Shown here: piece after piece, positions 11,705-23,954 of the stretch
Numbering within the stretch: the stretch's first letter is position 1
Layout of the letters: the number at the start of each line of letters is the position of its first letter
Source: Gracilaria gracilis
Lineage: Eukaryota > Rhodophyta > Florideophyceae > Gracilariales > Gracilariaceae
Direction: 5' to 3'
Assembly: GCA_030374805.1 (NCBI GenBank)
Contig: JARGSG010000036.1
Location: 496,001 to 560,000 of the forward strand
Length of the DNA: 64,000 nt
Program-made: the position numbers and the translations under genes
Notes under the pieces: model-generated
What the model saw: the letters and a program-made list of their open reading frames with translations, nothing else
Database searches by the model: none
Told to the model about the DNA's origin: nothing

Positions 11705-12275
11705 ATTAGCCAAGAAGTCCCAACAACCACCATGTTTCTGGTCTGTGAGGCACATGGACAACGTGTCCTTTCAAGAAGATTGAAATTTCTTTCCACGGCC
11801 TACGTTCCAATTGTCTGAAATAAATGTTTCCAAAGAATTCTAAAGCTTTTTGAACTCTGCAGCTGTAAAATTGGTCATTTGCAAAATAGACTCCGTCCCA
11901 TTTTGACTGTAAAATATGTCAAAGATAGGGCTCTCTGAGTCGTTTTCTTCGTCGGAGTCATCCCAATTAGGGGTTTCTGTGGCCAGTTCAAATTGCTGGC
12001 GCGTTTGAAATGCTGTATCGGTTAGCAATTCCAGTGCATTAAACGCGCTTTCATCTGTAATACTAGGCATACTTCAATACCTTGACGCCGAGACGATAGA
12101 GATTGTCGATGAACTTGGCCGTTGACGATCTCAATTGCACCGGCGGTTTGGTATTCTTAAAAGACAGAGTTACCTCTTTCCTCTTTGGCGACTCTGTCTT
12201 TTTGCCTATGCTGTGGATTTGGGCATTGACACAGTCATTACCACATGACTGTGTCAATGTGAAGGACATTGACAT
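11700..12275 (-). pseudogene. Harbinger-like DDE transposase, N-terminal part (decayed)
   Basis: On the minus strand, from about 12275, there is a polar N-terminal piece, then an acidic stretch (NWDDSDEENDSESP), then TNFTAAEFKKL. After an in-frame TAG comes NSLETFI, and after an in-frame TGA comes KDTLSMCLTDQKHGG followed by WDFLANIF. The last block matches the helical N-terminal domain of DDE_Tnp_4/Harbinger-type transposases (LKHGGxWDFLAxxF). The reading continues at 287 once El-1 and one AAAAT copy are removed. A frame change near 12068 and two internal stops make it a pseudogene. Confidence 0.7.
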
Positions 12276-12361
12276 TCAATTCAAATGTCGTATCTGCGAC
12301 TTTTGAATTGAGTGTCATTGTAGATACTGAGACAATTAAGGAAACAGTTCACTGTTTCCTG
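12224..12361. repeat. Cluster of three hairpin-forming inverted repeats
   Basis: Perfect or near-perfect inverted repeats lie in series: CATTGACACAGTCA with its complement (12224-12260); CATTGACATTCAATTC against GAATTGAGTGTCATTG (12267-12320); and GGAAACAGTTCACTGTTTCC (about 12339-12360). They sit at the upstream end of the Harbinger-like remnant and may be its terminal or subterminal repeats, though I could not pair them with a left end. Confidence 0.5.
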
Positions 12362-12372
12362 GATTTACTCAG

Positions 12373-12410
12373 TTTTTGCGTAGAAAACTGCTTTTTGCGT
12401 AGAAAACTGC
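12373..12410. repeat. Two-copy 19-bp tandem repeat
   Basis: TTTTTGCGTAGAAAACTGC occurs twice head to tail, just outside the left end of the piggyBac-like element. No function is evident. Confidence 0.7.
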
Positions 12411-12426
12411 TTTTGGCGTTGGAGGT

Positions 12427-12440
12427 CTAGTGTCTATTCG
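12427..12440. repeat. Left terminal inverted repeat of piggyBac-like element
   Basis: CTAGTGTCTATTCG, inverted with 15258-15271 at 13 of 14 positions. Confidence 0.6.
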
Positions 12441-13139
12441 GCATTGACCTCATACGAGGTCAATATTGATTTTGTTGTAACTTTGTATAGGAGTCCCAAA
12501 ATTTTTTAAAGACTTAGTTCGTCAACCGTCCTAGATTTTCCCTTCGAAAACCAAGCAAAAGTAAATCAAAACTCCTTCCACTTCTTTATAGGCTGTTTAC
12601 TAGGCTGTTGCGTTACCAAGATCTTTCCAATATCCCGCCGTCAAGAGATTCTTTCCATGTTATCACAACTAATGTACAAAGCCGTAGTTAACTTGTCATC
12701 TCCGAACCAGCTTAAAAATCCTACTTCAAATCAATCTCAACATCTAAAACCATCAATTTGACGTTAAATATTCTAGACACGAAACCAGTAAATACTCGTG
12801 ATATGACGTTTTTACTAATACGTTTGGCCTGCAAAAATTGTAAAAAGAGAGCACTCTACCGTTATATAGTTTGAAAGTTGGCAATGGTATTGAGAAAAAT
12901 ACCCAAGCGGTTACGGCTGTTAAAAAAGCATAATTGGGCGCTAATTTTGTTTAAACTACTAAGAAAAAAAATTCTCTCCAACTCAGCAAAATTTGCGGTT
13001 CGATGAAAACGAATTTTTTGCGGAATTCAACCATTCAGTGAGGGTTCATGAAAGACAATAAAACACGCAGATACTCCGTACGTCGTTGCGTGGCTCTATG
13101 CAATTGCATCAATGGAAAGGTCTTGGTTTGGCTGGAGAT

Positions 13140-14718
13140 TTTATCTCTTTTCGCCATGTTCCAGACGGTATGGAAGCTATTACCAACCTTATGTTGATGG
13201 TTTTCACTGGATATTTGCACCCAATTGTGGAGAAGACTAATTCAAGGCTCAGAAATCGTTAAGCAGCAGAAGAATCTGGTGGAGAGCTTTTGAGTTTCTT
13301 CCGTATATTGATTTTTTCAAGACGCGATTAGAATTTTCAGATCGATGGGAGTTATGGAACCCAAAGCATTTTTCAAGTTAACCCCCTGCCCTCTCAATCG
13401 GTAGAGTGATTTCACGAAATAGATTCAAGATGCTGAAAACTTTTATCTTTTTCAGTGGCACGCCCAATCCTGACGTTCAGGGTATGGCGCGGTGGAGCCT
13501 GGTAAATGGTTTTGTGCAAGCAATTAACCAACACTGATTATCATGTGTCACACCGTCTCTTGTTCTCTGTGTTGACGAAAGCATGTCACGGTGGTACGGA
13601 TTGGAAGGAAACTAGATCGATTTAGGCCTTCTTCATTATACATCCTTGGATGGCAAACCCGAAAATGGATTGGAAATGAAGACCGCTTGCTCTGGAAGAA
13701 GTGGTATTATGTAGAAAATTGAGCTTGATATGGGATCTCAAATTCCTGCTTTAGAGTTTTCTTCAGATCAAGGACTTGTCACGGCAGTCCTATTACGGCT
13801 GGTGCAGCCATGGTTGGGCTCCGGGCGACTAGTATGTGCATATTTATTCTTTTCCAGTGTGCATACGGCAAATTTTCTTCTACAAAATAGACTGAGATTT
13901 ACTGGAGTTATAAAAACTGCCACTCGAGGCTATCCGATAAAACAGCTTTCTGAAATCACTTTATCAAACAGTGGTGAATTTTTGTATATGGTATCAAAGG
14001 GAACTACCATTATAACCGATTTAATGGCAGTCATGTGGGTGGATAGGGAACGAAGGTACTTTATATCAATTTCTGGAACAGTTAATCCTGGTACTACTAT
14101 AACGAGGGAAAGATGGAGGAGGGAAGGCAACATTTCCAAAAAGACTGAACTCGAGGTTTCTACTCCTGAAGTATGTGAGGAATAGTACAAAACATGTTCA
14201 ATGATCGATATACATTATCGATCCAGTCAAGATAATTTGAAGCTTGAGAAGAAAAACGAGGTGAAAGAGTGGCATTTTCGTGTCAATTGCTCCATTCTGG
14301 CTATCTGTATCGTGGATGCTTGGAACCTCTACAATGCATCCAATGGTGGCTGCCAATTGAAGAGCCCATACAATTTTATCGTGAATTAACTGACGAACTG
14401 ATCGATAACCCTTGGAATGAAACAGGTCTTATTGAAAGAAATAATAAAAAAGTTGAACCAACTGATTCTCATCCAAAACCTGCTGGAACTGGAATTAATT
14501 TGATGCAAACAGGCAAAAAAAGGAAAAGAAACGATGGACGCATATCGAAAGCTCAGTATTAAGGTCGCTGCAACTCATGCGGAGGAAATACGGAGTCTAA
14601 GTTTATATGTTCTCACTGCCATTCAAGGAAGAACAAAGAAGTTTATTTTCGCCACACTGGTACTGGTAGAGATTGTTTTGCTCTTCATATAGACAAATCT
14701 CACGGTGCTACGATTTAG
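13140..14718 (+). pseudogene. piggyBac-like (PGBD-type) transposase, decayed
   Basis: Pieces in several frames follow the family order. VEKTNSRL lies near 13230. The catalytic-domain block VDESMSRWYG lies near 13573-13602, with HYTSLDGKPENG and MKTACSG just after it. Then comes the best-preserved part (13730-14185), with LRLVQPWLGSGR, FTGVIKTATRGYP and MWVDRERRYFISISG. The C-terminal cysteine-rich zinc module (RCNSCGGNTESK, CSHCHSR, TGTGRDCFALH) ends at a TAG at 14716-14718. Several stops and frame changes show it is dead. The family excises and inserts DNA precisely, without leaving footprints. Confidence 0.82.
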
Positions 14719-15257
14719 TTGACCCACTACAGGGCACACAAGGTTGTCAACCTTCGTTTTTAGTACTAAAATGAGCATATCTTTCATAAAGAAAAAGATA
14801 GATCAATTACCTTTAGCCCCCTACTACTTCAATCTGCGTTTTTAAAATTGCTAGATATAATTTAACTTAAGTCGAAACAACTCTTTTAACAAATGTCACC
14901 TTATTCGGTCTGCTGTTTAAGTGGGCGTGTGTACAGATTCTGAAGTTAAATTAACAACTAGAAGTAGTCGCGCCCCAAATGGAGTTCTACAGTTTTAATA
15001 AACTCAAGCGAGGTTTCAAACTCCGTCTCATTTAGCTCTGAAACGGTTTGAGACCGCTGAGCTACAGTTACGAGTGCTCTAGAAGTTCTTATTGCTACTT
15101 AAACTACAGCTCTGTTGGGTGTAGAGGCGGTTTGCAAATTTCAAATTTGAAAATGCCTTCTGACATCCTCGAAATGCATTTTTTTTGATTTTTTCGACGG
15201 CCGACGGGGTTGACCTCATAAGGTCCAGCTGACCTCATATGAGATCAAAACCCCGGT

Positions 15258-15271
15258 CGAATAGATACTAG
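15258..15271. repeat. Right terminal inverted repeat of piggyBac-like element
   Basis: CGAATAGATACTAG, complement of the left terminus; followed by AGACC. Confidence 0.6.
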
Positions 15272-17399
15272 AGACCAAAAATATACAACGTGCCCCTCAT
15301 CTCTGAAACATTGCCCTTTTGACCACCCTTTCTGTGGACGCCATTTTTGGGGAAGAACAAGAAACGGCGCGGGTAATAACAAACCCTGAAAAGGACAAAC
15401 AAACTTAGCTCGGGAGTACCAGCCTAAGTAAGACTAAACAGACCACCGTAGCTCAGTTGCCCGTACAACAAGTAGCCAAATAACAGTAACTCAACAACTG
15501 GGCTACCAAAAGAAACTCGCCTACAAAAAAATAACACGATATCAATTGTTTTGAACAGTTAGCCCAACTTAAAGAAGTAAAAAAGCGCAGATCAACCTAA
15601 ATCTATAATTGCAAAGAAAGCCCAGATAAATTGAATGAAATAGACATGATCAAGCAAGCATGACCCAACACAGATTGTGATGCACAGCTCGATTCTTACT
15701 GTAAAGCTTTAAATGCATTACAACGCTAGAGGCATTGCGACACATATAACTGAATAATAATATGCTTTTCGTCCAATGAAACAAGAAACGAATTTAGTGA
15801 CTAGAACCGGAAAAGCGAAAATTTTACAGAGCGCTGTGGGAGATATCAAGCGGGAGCTCAGTGGAAAAAAATCGATGAAAACCATGAAAGCCGACGTTCA
15901 ATGAAAGAGTTAGATGTGACTCGGAGCCATTAAAAACTTTGGATACAAATGAAAACCAACAGGAAAAGCAAAACTTCAAAAGCACAAGGTCCATGGGATG
16001 ATGTTGTAGAGCAAACCCCAAAGAGGGTACGTGTCCACCAGGGTGTCCGAGTCCTGCTCCCATAAAAGGGCGAACTCAGAAGTAGAGATTTCTGCCGTGC
16101 GCGTGCCGCGTGGCAGCCGGGTGTAAACCGGAGACGGTACTGGGATAACCTGCAGAGGTAAAGAAGAGCGTGGGCCTAGAGAGGAATAACCGACGACGGA
16201 TCAAGAGAGAACGAGTCTAGAAGTGGAGCGAACGGTGCCGTAAGACGGTGTAATGCACCTACGGAGAACCACACGAGCGAAGCTACGGCCCGTGCTAACG
16301 GCGGGAACAGGGCCGATAGCGAAACGAGACACACACACACGAGTGTCCAAATATAACTCTATACAGAGGCGGAAGGGAGACCTGCACCAGGAAAACGATG
16401 AACTAAACAAAGATCCGGTACCTCGGCCAACGACAACAAATACAACCTGATACTGGGGTAATTAGCGAAACAAGCCAGAAACTGGTAGTAAAGAACTTCC
16501 TTAGGGACCATGAGGGGTGATTGTACCGAGACCAGTTGTGGTTACTCTCCTTAGAGGAGTCGTGAACCTACGTAAGCAGTAACAACCGTGGCCCAGCCTT
16601 CGGGATGAAGACCACGTACTTCAAGAAGAAGATACGACTCAGGTGAGTTTTACTTAGTGGCTCCAGGGCGAGATCGCTCGAGCATATATACTATCTACTG
16701 TATCTAGGGCTGCGCACTCCCACGAGGGCTCTACACGTCGACAACCAAGTGTCAGGGTGCCAAAGTATACGCCCAGCGGGTGTGACGCCAAATATTTGGA
16801 CAAATATGTTACAAGGCCCTACTGTATATCTATTTCATAGGTTCTGTCCCCGATTCACCTAAGAAGGTACGTCCCAACAATATTTCCAATTTCACCCAAA
16901 ACGAGGTCCATATTAATAGTCTGACACGTCAGGGCTCAATGGATAGAGCTCCATTATGAGAAACTTCATTGTGCTGACATCGGATTGCCATTGCTACACA
17001 TCTCTCCCTCCTTAGCCAAGGGTTCGCGCTTTGGTCGGCGGGAAGGCGCCGGCGACCGGTACGTAAATACTGATCCTCAGAATGGCGGACTCCGAGACTT
17101 CGGCAATACCTTCACAGCTTCCTGAACCAACGCGTGGTACACGACATCACTCTTGTCCGACTTCGCATCATGACAAAAATAGTTACTGAATGTGCTCAAA
17201 AAAGCGGTGGGTTGCCAAGGGAAGGCATGGTCACCCTCCTAGCTCGGTTGGTCGTGATGCTTCGATCTCTCGGGTTTATATGGACAGTTGGAACATTGCA
17301 TGACCTCCACTATGTGGTACAGTGAGCGAAGCTGCCACGTGGATGTCCAACTAGAACCGGAATAGGTGAATAGGCCGATAAGATATAGAATACAGTAGC
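15272..17399. other. Intergenic repeat-derived sequence, no gene recognised
   Basis: No reading frame here looks like a protein. A segment around 16060-16800 has the composition and a few words (GCCGGGTGTAAA, CATATATACTATCTACT) recalling the El-1 LTR in the same orientation, so it may be an old solo LTR. Near 15408 the plus strand reads CTTAGCTCGGGAGTACCA, a possible degenerate minus-strand primer site. Neither idea is firm. Confidence 0.4.
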
Positions 17400-17818
17400 T
17401 AATAGGATAGATATTTTTCGAGGTGCGCTTGGCAGATGGCATCTCAACGTGGCCCACGTGGGTGCCACGCCGGAGGTCTAGCCCCATTCACCGTTAGGGT
17501 GACCGTGGCGCTCCCTCCCCGACTATATTGTAAATTTAAGCACCTTCTGGCTAAGTCTATGACCACTTGGTTTCTACAGTCAACCTCGTGGTTTAGTTAG
17601 AACTATTCAGGCTCACCTAGCACGCTACGCGCCGTATACCGGACCTACCTAACAATTACGGTCCAGTCAGCTACTATCTCGCGCCCCCAGTGGTTGGTGC
17701 GCCCACACCCCCTTTGGTTTCCCCTATGCCAGCTTCTAAGTTGAGCTCTCGTGCGCTCCCTAGCCACGCGTCCACACGAACTACCCCATTGGTTTGCGGC
17801 ATCTGCCGTTGTACCACA
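17400..17818 (+). repeat. Probable 5' LTR of El-2 (left edge uncertain)
   Basis: The right edge is set by CA at 17817-17818, four bases before the primer site. The last 130 bases resemble the end of the El-3 LTR (TTGAGCTCTCGTGCGCTCCCT against TTGAGCCCTCGCGCGCTCCCT, and GTACCACA against GTACGACA). A TATA-like tract is at about 17520. No second copy is in the window to set the left edge. Confidence 0.55.
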
Positions 17819-17821
17819 TTT

Positions 17822-17839
17822 TGGTCTCCCGACCTAGAA
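17822..17839 (+). other. Primer-binding site of El-2
   Basis: TGGTCTCCCGACCTAGAA, identical to the El-3 site at 55247-55264. Confidence 0.8.
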
Positions 17840-17963
17840 TTGTGGAATCACCAATTGGCCCGAATAGAAGTTTTTGAAAGGAATGAAGTGGAGTTGGAAT
17901 ATGTATCGGAGTTTGAGTATCACTGGAAAACGATTCAGTTAATCATCAATTGGCCAATTGGAT

Positions 17964-20078
17964 ATGTCGACGAATCCTGTTCGAACCAGAGGGTCATCTA
18001 GCCGAGAATCCTGCGTGGGCCCCTCCTCATACGCTAGACCCATCCTGGACAACCCTGAGAAATTATTACGTCATAATTCTACCATGGTCCACGCCGATGA
18101 CAGGGAGCCGACGGATAGAGAGGCTGCTCTCCCGGCGAACCAATTGGTACTAAGTCACCCTCCGGTACCGTCGGAGGCTAGCGCCCATAATGACCCCGTG
18201 GTATTGGATTACGGGAAGCCAACGATAGTTGTTCCACATTTGGACCTGGAGGCAATCACCCGTATGGTTGGAGAAAGAGCTGCAGTGGAACTATCCGACA
18301 GGATGCCCGCATTGATGTTGCATTTCATCTAGCAGGACGCTCGGGGATACATAGACCAAATGGTGCAAGAATCACTGTAGGAGCACCAAGTAGTGCCAAT
18401 GCAGGACATCTCAGCCACACCGGTTAAAACACCAATCGGTACGGGAAACCCTCAGGTTTATACAGCAACGAAGACTGTCCAACCCAATCTTCTTTTTAAA
18501 CAGATTGGTGAGAAGCTACTTGACCCCCATCCGGAAAGGGCCGACCCTCGCAGTGGTGAGAGCCCCAGGTCTATATACCTCCCGGAACCTACTGGTAGAG
18601 CCATACAGGACGACAGGAAGAGGAGTCCTGGTGGTGGAGATTTGTCGGACGCGGAGGGTGAGCCGCGATGAACACCAAAAGCTAAGAAAAAGACCAACAG
18701 GAGGAAGAAGAAAGGTCATGGGTCTGACCCGAACTCTTCAAGCTCCAACACCGATTCGGACTCGTCACATGACAATGGCCGTCTAGGTAGAAAGAAAAAG
18801 AAGAACGACAACCGAAACGCCAAGAAATTCCGAAAGGGAAATGCTAAATGGTATGAGACGTCGGGCTCAAAAACCGACACGGATACGGACAATGACCTGC
18901 GGGTAATGCAATCGCTCAACGATCTGTTCACCAAAGCGGTTGACTATAGAACCTGCAGGTTATTGAACAGAAGTTCTGAGTATACTAGTTCGGTGGCTCA
19001 TAAAATAACTAAGCAGCACAAGCGGCTTAGTCTCCAAATGGGAGATGTGACCTTCAGCGGTCATGAACCTATCGCGATCATAGACTTTCTTCAGAGGTTT
19101 AAGATCGCATGTGCCCAGAACGAGTTTTTGGAAGGCGCATCCATGTGTTTGTTTCAATTTTACCTCAGAAGACAAGTGGCCACGCTGCTGCAGAGCAGGA
19201 TGCAAGGAAATACCATGGTGGTGGACGAAGACCAGACAGAGATGATACGTTCCTACCCACAGGTGGTGAATTAACTATTGGAAAAATATGCAACCGATGA
19301 GGTCGTTCAAGAAGCGTACGGAGAGGTTCTCAACTACCGTCCGAGGTCCGGAAAACCCGAGATGGAATTCGCGAAATTATTGTTCGCAATGGCCTCCAGA
19401 TGCGGTAATGTATTCACCACTACAAGGCTGAAGTCAATGCTTGCCGACAACGGTGACCAGTCCATCAAGGCTCAAGTAAGGAGTCACTTGGCAACCAACC
19501 GAAAGGTGGACCACAATGGACTCGCTCGATACGCACAAACCTTGGGGCATACACACCGAGCTGGAAAAAGACCTTCAGCCTCGGCAGCAAAGCCGTTGAG
19601 GACGAAGGATAAAGCACACCGAAAGGTATCGGAAGTGGAATACTCTTCAGAAAAAACTGCACACGGAGCGAGGCCAGCGGGTACGGCCATTAACATAGTT
19701 GGAACAATTTACTGCAATGGGGCCTCGACATCATCCAGCTGGTCAACCCAAGCCCCGTCAACGCCGAATGGGCCGCCCACGATGACGCCAGAACCAATCG
19801 TCGGTGAGCACAGGTTGGCAGCACCTCAGTACATGCCACAGAGCCAACAGAGTACATACCGCACGGCCCTTGACCAGCCATGCACGGCGCCGGACCACCA
19901 CCTGGTCAGCTCCGCTCGCTGTCCATGGCGATCCGAGATCCCGCCACAGGAAACTTCCTCTACTGGCTGTGCTTATCGCCCAACCATCTAGTTACGGTAT
20001 ACCCTAATGTGGCACCGCCAGCGCGTGCCGACTTACTCCAAGCAAGGCAGAGCAACAATCAGGACGTTTTGGGCTAAC
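17964..20078 (+). pseudogene. El-2 gag polyprotein
   Basis: ATG at 17964 (MSTNPVRTRG). The N-terminal ARPILDNPEKLLRHN block is shared with El-3 gag (AKPILDYPEELLRQP) and the El-5 ORF (NPEEVLRQ). A Lys/Arg/Ser/Asp-rich linker follows, then the conserved core from 18906 (LNDLFTKAVDYRT, GHEPIAIIDFLQRFKIACAQ, YLRRQVATLLQSRMQGN) and a later helical part. The zinc knuckle region reads WLCLSPNHL but lacks the full CCHC set. Stops near 18331, 18378, 19273 and 19990, with frame changes, make it inactive. Confidence 0.8.
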
Positions 20079-20145
20079 CATGCAACGCCGTGGAATCTGA
20101 CAGGAAACACCCGTTCTCAATCCCAAAGGAGCCCAGACGGTCAAT

Positions 20146-21133
20146 TTGGTTTCCACCACTGAGGTCCAGTATCAAACTACTCAACGGGGATCTGGTCCCT
20201 CCCAACAGGCAAAAAAACGCCTAAAGGTCGGCACACAGGCCGCTGCCGACCGGCCTCCTTCGGAAGGCCAGCCAGTTCCAACTGGTTTTCGTATTGATGA
20301 TTACCAAGTGGTTGCCGATCCGGGTTGCACCAAAAACCAAACGGAGACGACATGCTCCCTGAAACATGACAACTACAAGGTAAACATCACCCTTGGGTTC
20401 AGTAATAACCAATTTGCCCCATGCGTATCAGTCCTTGATACGGGAGACGGACCAAATTTGGTTACCGCGAATTTACTCCCTCCAAAAGCTCTAAGATAAG
20501 AAACGCCTGTGCACTCTCCGTAACCCACTGGTTGATGCAAATAACCGACTTCTTTCCATACTCGGTATTCTCGACCTAATGGTGAACGTTGGCCAGCTAA
20601 AGGCCAGAGTACGGTTCATTGTTATCAGCCAACTGTCAACAGATTGTATCCTGGGAACAACTTTTATTGACAACCATTTGAAAGCAATTCTGCCACGCGC
20701 TTCGGCAGTCGTGTTCCATCGAGGTCCCAAGGTTGCCATAATTGGAGGTTACCGATCTCCAACTCTGGACCAGAAAGGGAGCCCATCTGCAACATTATCC
20801 AATAAGGTACGACTACCCAAAGCCGTCAAAACACCCCCCATGCACCAAGTGGTGGTTAAAGTAACATGGGACCGACCGGGTTTGCTAACCTTACAAAACC
20901 ACCCCCGGGTATTGTAACGCCATATGAACATGATGGCAAAAGGAATTGTAAACAACGTACCTTCCCTGCCATCTCAGGTATATCTCAGTAACTTCAGTAA
21001 CCACACGGTTAAACTACCCAAACATACCGTTATTGGACTCGCCCTACCAGCACCAGGCAGTATATTCTTCATTAACCCACACGAACCGAACGAGGACGTG
21101 GTGACTAAGGAGGGGGAAAGACGAAATACCTAA
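20146..21133 (+). pseudogene. El-2 retropepsin-like protease region
   Basis: The active site reads VLDTGDGPNLV (the usual Ala after DTG is Asp). After a stop at 20497-20499 the frame recovers with NPLVDANNRLLSILG, then STDCILGTTFIDNHLKAI, the ILG block of retropepsins. The segment VYLSNFSNHTVKLPKHTVIG is shared with El-3. At least two stops and one frame change interrupt it. Confidence 0.78.
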
Positions 21134-21361
21134 CGAAAACCAACAGGAATCTGCTAACGCCAAAGAACAAACTATGCAACTAGACAAAGTTAAGACCTGG
21201 AAAAACGAGGTCAACATCGGCCTCGAGGACAAATCCGTTAAGGAACATATCTTTGACCTGCTGGAGCCATTCAATTCCATGTGGTCGGGACGCCTCGGCA
21301 TCATTAATGCCACGCAAGACGATATCGACATCGCCCCTAGATCCAGACCGGTACACCAATA

Positions 21362-22750
21362 ATCTTATAGGGCTATTCATAAGGCCCGAGAGGTTATACA
21401 GGACGAAGTAGACAGGATGCTTCGAGAAGGGGTAATCGAACCCACACAGGCCGAATAGGCGAGCCCCGTGGTCCTCGCTCACAAGAAAGGGGATACAAGA
21501 ATGCAGTTTTGTGTTGACTACAAAAAGATAAACGCCCTGAAGGTTCGCGACTCCTACCCCATTCGCAGGATGGACGAATGCATAGACTCATTAGGAGACG
21601 CTGAGGTGTTTACTACATTGGACGCCAACTGTGGATACTGGAAGGTGGACATACTGGAAGAGGATCATGACAAAACAACATTCGCATGCCATGCAGGAAT
21701 TTACCGCTTCCTACAAATGCTGTTTGCGTTACGTAACGCGCCAGCAACTTTCCAATGGGCCCTGGGCATCATCCTTTCGAATGTCAAATGGCAACCTGCC
21801 CTGGTATACATTGACGATGTGGGTATTTACTTCCGAATGGTGAAAGTACATTTTAACCACGTGCGGATGATGCTCAGTCTCCTACGGAATGCAGGAGTAA
21901 CACTGAAACTACGCAAGTGCGTCTTCTTGGACCAGAAGGTGTAATACCAGGGGCACATGATTAGCGCAGGGCGCCTCGAGGTAACGAAACGAAATATCCG
22001 AGCGGTTCAAGAGACCCCTATTCCCCAAACCTAAATGAATATCCGGTTCTTCATTGGTTGATGTAACTTATACCGTCGTTTTATAAAAAGTTCGCAAAGA
22101 TAGCAGACCCCCTTAATGGTAAGCTACAAAAGTGGCAGCCGGACCAGTTCGAATACTTGGAAGAGGACGAGATCGAAGCCTTCCAGAAGTTGAAGGCCGC
22201 TCTTTTTTCACCACCAGTACTGGCATTACCAAAAGCTGATCTCCCCTATACTCTCGATACCAACGTCTCAGCAGCCCAAATTGGGTGCTGTTTAATGCAA
22301 GAACAGGAGAACGGAACGAAGTTACCAATTTGCCACTGGAGTAGATCTCTTACCAAAACAGAGCAGAACTACAACGTCACGGAGAGAGATTACCTAGCGG
22401 TAGTATGTAGTATGCTTATGCTTCGGCCTTACCTATATGGAGCGAAGTTTACTTTATGGACTGACCATGATGCCCTGAGGTTGATTTTGGGCTTGGCTGA
22501 CGCATCGGGACGATTGGCCAGATGGAGGTTACGCCTACTAGAGTTTGAATATGACTTACAATATCGCCCAGGGATAAAACACCGAGTAGCTAACGATCTT
22601 CCGCGCCCCAACACCGAGGGGTTGGAAGACGCGTCACTGGAAGATGACATTCCGTGCTTCACCGTCCAACTCAACCAATCGGATACTGCACCTGAGGAAG
22701 CTCTCACGGAGACCTTCATAGAATACGAGGAGCTATTTGCTGAAGAATGA
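21362..22750 (+). pseudogene. El-2 reverse transcriptase and RNase H
   Basis: RT motifs seen: GVIEPTQAE (then a TAG), FCVDYKKINALKVRDSYP, TTLDANCGYW, NAPATFQWALG and the catalytic LVYIDDVGIYF. The thumb region after 21944 is split by several stops. RNase H (22157-22750) is open for 197 codons: YTLDTNVSAAQIGCCL, NYNVTERDYLAVV and LWTDHDALRLILG, with the EFEYDLQYRPGIKHRVANDL linker. The order and motifs are standard Ty3/gypsy. Confidence 0.88.
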
Positions 22751-23949
22751 AAAATTTAACCCCAAGGGGAAGAGTGCGTCTTCGGTATAGAAGAAGAATA
22801 TTCCCCACTAACCAAAGAGGAATTCCTCAGAGAGCAAGCTACCGACCGGTACTGCAAGTCATTAGCCGAAACAGTAGGTTTAAAACTATCACAGTTTGAC
22901 GTAAACCAAGAGGGAGACCTGGTAAGGCGATCGCCATTACATGGAATGCTCCAAAGGTGGTCCGGGAATCTCTCCGGCAACGAGTGCCCCAATTAGTCCA
23001 TATTCTATGCCTTGCGGGCTACCCGGGAGGCACTAGGATGTATTATTCATTGAGTAGAGAGTTCTACTGGACACTGATGGCTCATGATGTCTATACCTAC
23101 GTGGGGAGGTGCACCTCCTGCGTCAAAACCCGAGGGGGTGTAAGGAAACCCCTCGAATACCTGAAGTTGTTCCCAGCGGCTGGCCCACTAGAATTTGTGG
23201 TGACTGACCTCCTTGGCATACTGCGAGAAACGCCGAAAAAGTACAAGTCCGTAATCGTCATCACCGAACGGTTTACTAAACTCACAAGAGCTATTCCCCT
23301 AAAGAGTACGACCTCTGCGGTTCCCGCACAACCCTTTTCGGATCACCGAGTGTATCCATATGGCGCATCTATGTATCTCCTCAGGGACCACGGATTCAAT
23401 CTGGCCTCGAAGTTCTTTGAGTCGGTTTGTACCATGATCGGTCCGAAAAACTACTTTACCACTGCATACCACCTACAAACCAATGGCCAAGTAGAACGAT
23501 ACAGCAAAACCCTTGTGGCACGTCTCCGAAACTATGTAGAATAACTCCAAACCAGTTGGGCAGGTTTTGTTCAACCGCTCACGTACGCGTACAACCTTCA
23601 AGTACAACGCTCGACGGGAACAACTTCTTTTGACTTGTTTCTGTCAGGGCACTGGCCTGGGATTATTCTCTAGTCAGGTCCCGAAAACCAGAAGGCTGCG
23701 GGTAAAAAAACAGCAGGCCAGGTCAAAAAGGATATCCTATCAAGACTCTGACGGTCCTTAAAGGTAGCAACGGGGAAGCTCACAGATGCCGAACAACGGC
23801 ATAAACCTTTATACGGCCAGAAGGTAAAACAAGTCGTCACAGCCCGAACGGGGAACTACGTCTATGTCGATTTTACGAAAAAAGATGCACGCCCAACACC
23901 GGCTGAAGAAAGATAAGACCGATTGGTAGATGAAAACATACGATCGATG
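22751..23949 (+). pseudogene. El-2 integrase, upstream part (continues at 49952)
   Basis: The HHCC module is recognisable (VHILCLAGYPGGTRMY, CTSCVKTRGG), with the first His changed or lost. The core reads EFVVTDLLGILRE (catalytic Asp present), YLLRDHGFNLASKFF (the usual SDNG is RDHG, keeping the Asp), and HLQTNGQVERYSKTLVARL (Glu present). Beyond 23544 the frame changes and the C-terminal region is broken (ARTGNYVYVDFTKK near 23850). The reading IRSMLL ends at the El-5 junction and continues as PKAIGPFKVIQ at 49952. Confidence 0.85.
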
Positions 23950-23954
23950 TTACT
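23950..23954. repeat. 5-bp target-site duplication of El-5 (left copy, TTACT)
   Basis: TTACT directly precedes the TG of the LTR at 23955 and recurs at 49947-49951 after the other LTR. Confidence 0.85.

Larger units (their letters stand above)
12427..15271 (+). mobile_element. Decayed piggyBac-like transposon (about 2.85 kb)
   Basis: Bounded by short inverted termini: CTAGTGTCTATTCG at the left and its near complement CGAATAGATACTAG at the right. Both ends also carry subterminal palindromic motifs built on TGACCTCAT/ATGAGGTCA (12444-12465 and 15210-15246). Inside is a plus-strand piggyBac-type transposase remnant. No TTAA is seen at either border, although piggyBac elements normally duplicate TTAA, so the true ends or the target preference may differ. 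A 16-bp AT-rich stretch and the hairpins at 12224-12361 flank the left side. Confidence 0.6.
17400..23949 (+). mobile_element. El-2: Ty3/gypsy chromovirus-type element, 5' part
   Basis: A plus-strand element related to El-1 and El-3 with LTR end at 17818, primer site at 17822, gag, protease, RT, RNase H and integrase in order, all with many stops. At 23949 it is interrupted by El-5 (duplicated TTACT). It resumes at 49952, where the reading continues without frame change into the GPF module, then a chromodomain remnant and an antisense ORF that is cut at 51870 by X2. The left boundary is approximate and no 3' LTR was found in the window. It is the oldest layer of a nest at least three deep. 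Confidence 0.85.

Noticed and set aside
16060-16800. Solo LTR of the El-1 family
   Set aside because: Only a few short shared words, with no clear borders or target duplication; mentioned as a possibility only.
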